The notes beneath the pieces were generated by a model. The model saw only the letters and a list, made by a program, of their open reading frames with translations, did no database searches and was not told where the DNA came from. Shown one piece after another: positions 13,858 to 18,968 of a stretch of DNA of 18,968 nt. The DNA comes from Pseudomonadota bacterium (lineage in GTDB: Bacteria; Pseudomonadota; Alphaproteobacteria; Sphingomonadales; Sphingomonadaceae), in assembly GCA_023424095.1 (NCBI GenBank), contig JAFAEG010000086.1:1-18968 (forward strand), in the 5' to 3' direction. The position numbers were made by a program, and so were the translations under genes. How positions within the stretch are numbered: the first letter of the stretch is position 1; each line of letters opens with the position of its first letter.

Positions 13858-14744
13858 AAGCCCTGTTCGCGTTGGTGGCCCTGTGCACGGCCACCCTGCC
13901 CGCCACGGCCCAGCAGGTCCCGAACCCCAATGCGGACCTGACTGTCACCTCGCCCGCTTATCCGGCCGATCGCGGTCCGCGCGTGCTGATCGACGAGGGC
14001 CACGCCAATCTGCACACGCTCGACGGCGGCTATGCCCCGTTCGCGACCCTGCTGCGCAATGACGGTTATCGGGTGGCGGCCCATCGCGGCCGGATCAATT
14101 CCGAGACTCTGGCCGAGGCGGACGTGCTGGTCATCGCCAATGCCTCCCCGCCACAGGTCGGCCCGTCCGCTTTCCTGCCGCTGGAGATTGCGGCGCTGCG
14201 GACCTGGGTCGAGGCGGGCGGATCACTGCTGCTGATCGCCGATCACCGCCCTTATGCCGGCGCGGCGGCTGAGCTGGGCGCGGCCTTCGGCGTCACCTTC
14301 CACAACGTCTATGCGGTCCACCCAGGCAATCGCGGCGAGGATCTGTTCCGCCCCGGCGCGGGCCTGTCGGACCATCCGATCGTCGCCGGCACGGAAAGCG
14401 ATGCCGCGATCGCCTCCGTGCGCAGCTTCACCGGCTCCGCCTTCACCGCGCCCGCCGCGCGGCCCCTGCTGACGCTCGGCGAAGGCTATCTGGCGGTCGA
14501 GGCGGACCGGGAGAATGTGGAAAGCGCGATGGGCACCGCGCCCTCGGCTGCCGGCATGCTGCAGGGCGCCAGCATCGAGCTGGGCCGCGGCCGCATCGTC
14601 GTGATGGGCGAGGCAGCGATGTTCACCTCGCAGCTCGCCGGCCCGCAGCAGCGCGTGGTCGGCATCGGCGCACCGGGCGCCGAGCAGAACAAGCAATTCG
14701 CCCTCAACCTGATGCACTGGCTCAGCCGCCGCCGCGGCCATTAG
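13854..14744 (+). CDS. Secreted DUF4350-type protein coupled to tldD
   Basis: A 296-residue protein starting at GTG 13854, within the tldD stop (GTGA overlap). Residues 1-19 (MKALFALVALCTATLPATA) form a clear Sec signal peptide with likely cleavage before QQVPNP, so the product is probably periplasmic. The mature part reads VLIDEGHANLHTLDGGYAPF, then LLRNDGYRV, ADVLVIANA, WVEAGGSLLLIADH and GRIVVMGEAAMFTSQL. This is the class I glutamine-amidotransferase-like fold seen in DUF4350 proteins, but I see no catalytic cysteine, so it may bind rather than cleave. Its function is unknown. Coupling to a cytoplasmic protease subunit while being exported itself is curious. The stop overlaps the convergent phaC stop by 4 bp. 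Confidence 0.85.
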   Translation: MKALFALVALCTATLPATAQQVPNPNADLTVTSPAYPADRGPRVLIDEGHANLHTLDGGYAPFATLLRNDGYRVAAHRGRINSETLAEADVLVIANASPPQVGPSAFLPLEIAALRTWVEAGGSLLLIADHRPYAGAAAELGAAFGVTFHNVYAVHPGNRGEDLFRPGAGLSDHPIVAGTESDAAIASVRSFTGSAFTAPAARPLLTLGEGYLAVEADRENVESAMGTAPSAAGMLQGASIELGRGRIVVMGEAAMFTSQLAGPQQRVVGIGAPGAEQNKQFALNLMHWLSRRRGH

Positions 14745-16528
14745 CGCGCCTTCACATAACTCCCCGGCGCATCCTCGATCGCCTTCAATTTCCCCTTGCC
14801 CGGCACCCGCGCGCCCTTTGCCGGCACCTCTTTCGCGGACAGCTCGCGGATCCAGCCGATCCAGTCCGGCCACCAGCTCCCCTTGGTCTCCGTCGCCCCG
14901 GCGACGAACTCCTCAAGCGTGTCGACCTTCTGGTCATTGGTCCAATATTGATATTTCTGCGCCTCGGGCGGGTTCACCACGCCGGCGATATGCCCGCTGC
15001 CCGCCAGCACGAATTTCAGTGGCCCCTGGAAATGGTGGGTGATCTTCCACACGCTGCGCGGCGGCGCGATATGGTCTTCGCGGCCGGCCTGCACATAGGT
15101 CGGCACCATCACCTTCGTGAGGTTGATCGGCACGCCGTCTATGCTGATCCCGCCCGGCTGCACCAGCCTGTTCTCGCGATAGAATTGCTGCAGATAGGCC
15201 AGATGCCATTTGGCCGGCAGGTTGGTCGTGTCCGAATTCCAGTGCAGCAGGTCGAACGGCGTATAATCCTGCCCCAGCAGATAATTGTTCACCACATAGG
15301 ACCAGATCAGATCGCGCCCGCGCAGCAGGTTGAAGCTCGCGGCCATGTAGCGCCCGTCCAGATAGCCCTTGTCGGCGGAGAGCTGCCCGATCAGCGCCAT
15401 CTGCTCGTCGTCGAGGAAGACGCTCAGGTCCCCGGCCTCGGTGAAATCGACCTGCGCGGTGAAGAAGGTCGCGCTCGCCACCTTGTCCTGCTCGCCCCGC
15501 GCCGCCAGCAAGGCCAACGTCGCGGCCAGATAGGTCCCCGCCACGCAATAGCCGATCGCATGGGTGCTCTCGACTCCGAGCAGATCGCGTACCGTGTCGA
15601 TCGCGTCGATCTGCGCGTGGACATAATCGTCCATGCCGACATCGGCGAGGCTCTCGTCCGCCGACTTCCACGAGACGACGAAGGTGGTCAGGCCCTGCTC
15701 CACCGCCCAGCGGATGAAGCTCTTCTTGGGATTGAGATCCAGGATGTAGAAGCGGTTGATCCAGGGCGGAAAGATGATCAGCGGCGTCGCCAGCACATTG
15801 TCCGTCGCCGGGCTGTACTGGATCAGCTGATAGAGCCTGTGCTCCTTCACCACCTTGCCGGGCGTGACGGCGATGTTGCGGCCGACCTCGAAATTCGAGG
15901 AATCCACCTGCGTCAGCTGCCCCTGCCGCATGTCGCGGAGCATATGCTCCAGCCCTTTCAGCAGATTCTCGCCCTTCGTCTCCAGCGTCTTCTGGATGAC
16001 GATCGGGTTGGTCGCGGCAAAGTTGCTCGGCGCCATCGCATCGACGAATTGCTGCGTCTGGAATTTCAGCTTGCTGCGCTGCTTGTCGTCCAGCCCCTCC
16101 AGCGCATCGACCGAGCCCAGCAGCCGCTCCGACACCAGCAAATAGCTTTGCCGGATCATGTCGAACATCGGATGCGCCGCCCATTCCGGCGCGGCGAAGC
16201 GCTTGTCGCTCTCGGCCTTCGCCTTCAGCGCGTCATCGTCGCCGGCCGGCGCCTCCCCCAGCATCCGCTGCCAGAGGTTCAGCCCCTCGGTCCACATCTG
16301 CGTCTGCATCTGCGCCAGCTTGGCCGGATCGCCCCAAAGCTCCGCCCCCGGCCAGCTCGCAGCCGCCTTAGCAGGATCGAAGAAGGCCGGCGGTACGCTC
16401 CCCTCCTTCATCTGCTCGGCGACATGTTCCAGCATCAATTGCTGCGCCCGGCCCATGACGGAGGTCCAATGCTGGAGCTCCTCCAGGCTGGGGATCGGCG
16501 GGGTGGTGCTCGTGTCCTGTTCGGCCAT
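14741..16528 (-). CDS. phaC: Class I poly(3-hydroxyalkanoate) synthase
   Basis: PhaC polymerises (R)-3-hydroxyacyl-CoA into polyhydroxyalkanoate on the surface of cytoplasmic storage granules. From the ATG at 16528 (AGGAG upstream) the protein has 595 residues, the length of class I enzymes that need no PhaE or PhaR subunit. The catalytic triad is Cys328 in the lipase-like box GYCVAGT, Asp485 in AGREDHIAP and His513 in GSGHIAGVVNPP. The box usually reads GYCxGGT; here the first of the two glycines is alanine. FPPWINRFYILDL and the C-terminal SWWPDWIGWI are typical of the family. The frame is open upstream to 17221 but that part overlaps the M50 gene, so I use 16528. No phaA, phaB or phasin gene is in the window. 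The M50-type protease gene lies 56 bp upstream on the same strand. Confidence 0.96.
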   Translation of the reverse strand: MAEQDTSTTPPIPSLEELQHWTSVMGRAQQLMLEHVAEQMKEGSVPPAFFDPAKAAASWPGAELWGDPAKLAQMQTQMWTEGLNLWQRMLGEAPAGDDDALKAKAESDKRFAAPEWAAHPMFDMIRQSYLLVSERLLGSVDALEGLDDKQRSKLKFQTQQFVDAMAPSNFAATNPIVIQKTLETKGENLLKGLEHMLRDMRQGQLTQVDSSNFEVGRNIAVTPGKVVKEHRLYQLIQYSPATDNVLATPLIIFPPWINRFYILDLNPKKSFIRWAVEQGLTTFVVSWKSADESLADVGMDDYVHAQIDAIDTVRDLLGVESTHAIGYCVAGTYLAATLALLAARGEQDKVASATFFTAQVDFTEAGDLSVFLDDEQMALIGQLSADKGYLDGRYMAASFNLLRGRDLIWSYVVNNYLLGQDYTPFDLLHWNSDTTNLPAKWHLAYLQQFYRENRLVQPGGISIDGVPINLTKVMVPTYVQAGREDHIAPPRSVWKITHHFQGPLKFVLAGSGHIAGVVNPPEAQKYQYWTNDQKVDTLEEFVAGATETKGSWWPDWIGWIRELSAKEVPAKGARVPGKGKLKAIEDAPGSYVKAR

Positions 16529-16584
16529 CTTGCTCTCTCCTGTGAGCAAGGCCTTAGCGCCATCCCGCGCGGTGCGCACCTGCG

Positions 16585-17301
16585 TCACCGCCGAAAGGCG
16601 ACGACGAAGCTCCCCCACAGCATGGCCAGGATCGCCACGCTGATCGCCGCGCCCCAGAACCAGTAAGGCAACAGCAAGGCATCGGCGATGGCGCCGGTGT
16701 CCGAGCGGTGCTGCGCGCCGCCGACGCTGCCGCCGGACGTGAACAGATAGCCGAATTGGTGCCACACGCTGATGCAGGCCTGCACACCGAGGAACTGGAT
16801 GGCAAAGCCCTGCTGCGCCGCCGTCCCGCGGATCGCCAAAGCGAGGCTCGCGACCCCCAAAGCCGGCAGCACCAGCCAGCCGGTCAGCGAGCGCACCCAG
16901 ATCGCCGTCGTAACAAGCAGGGCCGCGCCGACGATCCCCAGAGCGATGCGCGACGCCTCCTCGGTCCGCGAGGCGATGATCAGCCCCGAGCCGGCGATCG
17001 CCGGTCCCAAGGGCCCGCTGGCCGAGATCAGGGCATCGGTCAGCGGCGCCGCCCCGGCCGGCCGCGACGAGATCGCGACGCCGGAGCCGTCGGCATAGAT
17101 TTCGAGATGTTCGAAGCGCGAGCCGGTCACCATCGCCGCCAACCCATGGCCCATTTCGTGAAACCAGGTCGCCAATATGGTGAAGGGGTAGAGGATGAGG
17201 CTGCCGATCTCGGTCTGCCACAAGATGATCGAGACGATCGCGATCCCGATCAACAGGCGGATGCGGCGCTTGCGGTCATAATCGGCAAGAAGCGTGGACA
17301 T
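16585..17301 (-). CDS. M50B-type membrane metallopeptidase
   Basis: A 238-residue membrane protein with the zinc-binding HEMGH at 48-52 (TWFHEMGHGLAAMVTG) inside the region just after the first hydrophobic segment (about 14-42), as in Peptidase_M50B proteins. Several further hydrophobic segments follow (about 89-109, 116-155, 212-236). The site-2-protease NPxxxxDG motif is not evident, so it is not a standard RseP-type enzyme. The ATG at 17301 has CCGGAG six bases upstream. Members of this family are membrane-embedded and their substrates are mostly unknown. It is probably co-transcribed with phaC, which starts 56 bp after its stop, but no functional link to PHA storage is established. Confidence 0.85.
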   Translation of the reverse strand: MSTLLADYDRKRRIRLLIGIAIVSIILWQTEIGSLILYPFTILATWFHEMGHGLAAMVTGSRFEHLEIYADGSGVAISSRPAGAAPLTDALISASGPLGPAIAGSGLIIASRTEEASRIALGIVGAALLVTTAIWVRSLTGWLVLPALGVASLALAIRGTAAQQGFAIQFLGVQACISVWHQFGYLFTSGGSVGGAQHRSDTGAIADALLLPYWFWGAAISVAILAMLWGSFVVAFRR

Positions 17302-17392
17302 CGCGGCTCCGGATCAGGCGGTGGTCGCTACAGGTCACTCGTATCAGTCTTATCATGCGCGTGACTATGGCTGTTCTCGTTCGCTTCGCCGC

Positions 17393-17420
17393 TTGACTTC
17401 GTGACGTCAGCGGCGCTAGG
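17393..17420 (+). promoter_or_regulatory. Putative sigma70-type promoter for AAA+ leader or small RNA
   Basis: TTGACT (17393-17398) and GCTAGG (17415-17420) are separated by 16 bp. The CTTGAC form of the -35 is typical of strong alphaproteobacterial promoters, while the -10 is only fair. Transcription would begin near 17427, about 258 nt before the AAA+ ATG, giving a long leader. The spacer contains the perfect palindrome TGACGTCA, where a regulator could bind. Confidence 0.45.
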
Positions 17421-17431
17421 GGCGCCCGCAC

Positions 17432-17555
17432 TTCGGCACGCTGCCGAAATGACGGAGGAATGATTTGCTCGACGGAAACAACCTAGTCGGTTGCCGTCTT
17501 GCCAGCTTCCGGATGCCCAAAGCGCGATAACGCGCCGCCGGGCTCCGGTCCGGCG
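17432..17555 (+). ncRNA. Candidate structured RNA or 5' leader, four hairpins
   Basis: Four consecutive stems are visible. TTCGGCA/TGCCGAA (17432-17438 and 17442-17448) has a 3-nt loop. GACGG plus CAACC (17471-17475, 17479-17483) pair with GGTTG plus CCGTC (17489-17498), giving 10 bp with an AAA bulge. GCGCG/CGCGC (17522-17526 and 17531-17535) closes an ATAA loop. CGCCGG/CCGGCG (17536-17541 and 17550-17555) has an 8-nt loop. They lie downstream of the putative promoter on the plus strand. This could be an independent small RNA or the first half of the AAA+ leader. I do not recognise it as tmRNA, SRP RNA, RNase P RNA or 6S RNA. Confidence 0.3.
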
Positions 17556-17612
17556 AGATGTTCAACCTGAAAATCGAAACGATGCGTGCGGGACGATTCC
17601 GTGCGCTCAACT

Positions 17613-17682
17613 GGTGACGCTCCTGGTGGGCGTCACCTTTCACAGGTGAGGTCCCTTGCGGGCGTCACCTTTCACAGGTGAC
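17613..17682 (+). repeat. 32-bp tandem repeat (2.2 copies) covering the AAA+ ribosome binding site
   Basis: Unit 1 (17613-17644) and unit 2 (17645-17676) match at 27 of 32 positions, and a third unit begins with GGTGAC at 17677. Each unit runs from GGTGA to TCACCTTTCACA. Possible pairings are GGTGACGC (17613-17620) with GCGTCACC (17630-17637); TCACCT (17633-17638) with AGGTGA (17644-17649); AGGTGA (17644-17649) with TCACCT (17665-17670); and GTCACCT (17664-17670) with AGGTGAC (17676-17682). The last AGGTGA (17676-17681) is the Shine-Dalgarno sequence of the AAA+ gene, whose ATG is at 17685. TCACCT equals part of the anti-Shine-Dalgarno end of 16S rRNA. Confidence 0.85.
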
Positions 17683-17684
17683 TT

Positions 17685-18968
17685 ATGGGCGAGAAGCTTC
17701 TCGCGCAGCGCATCATCATGGCGCTGCGCGCTACCACTGCACGGACCAGCCGCGCCGGCCTGGCGCTGCGCGACTGGGCCTATGACCAGCGCGAATGGCT
17801 GTGGCCGCAGCTCGACTGGCCGGAACCGGAACAGGCGGAGCCCGGCATGGTGATGTCGATCGCCTGGGAGCGGCTGCCGGCCCTCGCGGACGAAATCGAC
17901 ACGGACGAGCCGGCCCCGGCCTTGTTCGACTGCACCGACGCGGTCGCGGACCTGCTGGCGCTCGATCCGTTCGAGCGCGAACTGCTGCGCTTCGTCGCCG
18001 CCTTCGAGCGGCTGCCGCGGCTCATGCAGCTGCGCAGCCGACTCTACGGCTCGGGCGAGGACATGACCCGGCTGACCGGCACGCTGGCCGGCGCCGACGG
18101 CGATCCGACGCGGCAGGTGCGGCAGTCCGCGCCCGTGGCGCTGGGCCTGCTGTACGTGAACGGCGACCAGCATAGCGGCGGCAACGAGCTGGGCATCGAT
18201 TGGCGCTTCAGCCGCGTGCTCGATCAGGGCGCGACCGAGCCGGAGCGTCTTTCGGAGCTGCTCGTCGGCACGCCGCAGCAGGCGTCGCTGACCGCGGCCG
18301 ACTTCGCCGAGCGGGCGGAGCAGGTGCGCCTGCTTACCCGCTTGCTGAGCGCGGCCGTGGCGCAGGGCGCGGCGGGGGTGAACGTGCTGCTGCACGGCCC
18401 GCCGGGCACCGGCAAGACCGAGTTCGCCCGCATGCTCGCGGCCGAGATCGGGGCGGTGCTCTATGCCGTCGGCGAGGCGGACCAGGAGGGCGAGGAGCCT
18501 TCCCGGCTCGATCGTCTGTCGGCGCTCAAGCGTGCGCAGCGTCTGCTCGCGCGCAAGGGCGGCGCATTGCTGCTGTTCGACGAGATGGAGGATCTGTTCG
18601 CCGATGCGAGCCTGTTCGCGGGCGCCAGCCAGCGGCGGACCTCGTCCAAGATCTTCGTCAACCGGCTGCTGGAAACGAACGCCGTACCGGTGATCTGGAC
18701 CAGCAACGCGATCGACCAGGTCGATCCGGCGCAGCTGCGGCGGATGAGCTTCATCCTCAAGATGGGCTATCCGTGCCAGCAGGCGCGCCGGCGGATCGTG
18801 GCGCGGATCGCCGAAACCGAAGCGGCGGGCGACGCGAGCGAAGGCCTCGCGCCGTTGCTGGCGGAGGGCGGCGAGACGGCGGCGATCGCGCGGACCGCAT
18901 TGAAGGCGGCAGCCCTTACGGGCGGCGGCGCCGAGGATGCGGCCGCGGTCGGCCGGTCGCTGCTGCTC
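17685..18968 (+). CDS. AAA+ family ATPase, 3' end outside window
   Basis: The frame is open from the ATG at 17685 to the window edge (428 codons). The N-terminal 210 or so residues are helical and charged, with no domain I can name (ERELLRFVAAFERLPRL). The AAA+ core then has GVNVLLHGPPGTGKTEFAR (Walker A 238-245), LLLFDEMEDLF (Walker B, Asp299-Glu300), a KIFVNRLLETNAVPVIW segment, sensor-1 Asn341 (WTSNAID) and RRMS where relatives usually have RRFD. This resembles uncharacterised stand-alone AAA ATPases of roughly 650-750 residues in proteobacteria, possibly unfoldase-like, with no known client. The start is fixed by AGGTGA just upstream, itself the 3' arm of a hairpin. No partner gene is visible; the downstream side is outside the window. 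Confidence 0.9.
   Translation, partial: MGEKLLAQRIIMALRATTARTSRAGLALRDWAYDQREWLWPQLDWPEPEQAEPGMVMSIAWERLPALADEIDTDEPAPALFDCTDAVADLLALDPFERELLRFVAAFERLPRLMQLRSRLYGSGEDMTRLTGTLAGADGDPTRQVRQSAPVALGLLYVNGDQHSGGNELGIDWRFSRVLDQGATEPERLSELLVGTPQQASLTAADFAERAEQVRLLTRLLSAAVAQGAAGVNVLLHGPPGTGKTEFARMLAAEIGAVLYAVGEADQEGEEPSRLDRLSALKRAQRLLARKGGALLLFDEMEDLFADASLFAGASQRRTSSKIFVNRLLETNAVPVIWTSNAIDQVDPAQLRRMSFILKMGYPCQQARRRIVARIAETEAAGDASEGLAPLLAEGGETAAIARTALKAAALTGGGAEDAAAVGRSLLL

Larger units (their letters stand above)
17302..17684. other. 383-bp intergenic region rich in palindromes
   Basis: This gap separates the divergent M50 and AAA+ genes. From left to right on the plus strand it holds a sigma70-like promoter (17393-17420), the palindromes TGACGTCA (17402-17409) and GGGCGCCC (17420-17427), and hairpins at 17432-17448, 17471-17498, 17522-17535 and 17536-17555. 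The tandem repeat at 17613-17682 ends just before the AAA+ ATG. Two very short frames (17465-17530 and 17558-17617) are open but unsupported. About 90 bp at the left (17302-17392) shows nothing I can name and probably holds the M50 promoter. Confidence 0.6.

Noticed and set aside
14948..16666. 572-codon open frame antisense to phaC
   Set aside because: It mirrors the codon pattern of phaC, which has all catalytic residues. No motif is seen in the antisense product.
16529..17221. N-terminal extension of phaC to give 826 residues
   Set aside because: The extra part overlaps the M50-type gene out of frame, and a good ribosome binding site sits before the ATG at 16528.
17402..17409. TGACGTCA as a specific regulator site
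   Set aside because: An 8-bp palindrome alone is expected by chance in this much GC-rich DNA; kept only as a note on the promoter.
17416..17643. 75-codon minus-strand frame in the M50/AAA+ gap
   Set aside because: It crosses the hairpins and the tandem repeat, has no ribosome binding site or known domain, and has unlikely composition.
17613..17682. CRISPR-like array
   Set aside because: Only about two units, directly adjoining, with no spacers and no cas genes.

Overview
The window is GC-rich, gene-dense chromosomal DNA from an alphaproteobacterium, most probably a member of the Sphingomonadales. This is inferred from protein style (a DUF4167 gene next to prmC, a class I PhaC, a CHCC zinc-finger protein) and from codon use, not from a marker gene. 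There are 16 credible protein genes, two of them cut by the window ends. I see no rRNA, tRNA, CRISPR array, insertion sequence or prophage gene.

Left part (1-5416). A minus-strand translation cluster runs hisS, prfA, prmC with overlapping stop/start junctions, followed after a 239-bp leader by a DUF4167 gene that starts at TTG and runs off the left edge. Divergent from hisS, behind a 40-bp palindrome, are ppa (inorganic pyrophosphatase) and an exported alpha/beta hydrolase.

Middle part (5417-11101). nhaA (Na+/H+ antiporter) follows a leader that can form two hairpins sharing one 9-nt sequence. It converges on nadB (L-aspartate oxidase, TTG start) with interlocked stop codons. An ABC ATPase without a visible permease lies behind a 15-bp inverted repeat. 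Divergent from it is a glutamate/dicarboxylate-family symporter whose sodium-site residues are substituted, then a 63-residue CHCC zinc-finger protein.

Right part (11102-18968). A NUDIX hydrolase and a 2-oxoglutarate/Fe(II) oxygenase lie on the minus strand. Divergent from them, tldD is translationally coupled to a secreted DUF4350-type protein. These converge, again with overlapping stops, on phaC (PHA synthase), which is preceded by an M50B-type membrane metalloprotease. A 383-bp intergenic region then leads to an AAA+ ATPase cut by the right edge.

The most interesting element is that last intergenic region. It has a sigma70-like promoter, a run of hairpins, and 2.2 copies of a 32-bp tandem repeat ending 3 bases before the AAA+ ATG. 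The repeats supply three GGTGA (Shine-Dalgarno-like) and two TCACC (anti-Shine-Dalgarno-like) segments. These can pair in two registers, one hiding and one freeing the real ribosome binding site. The region could be an undescribed RNA switch or an operator array.
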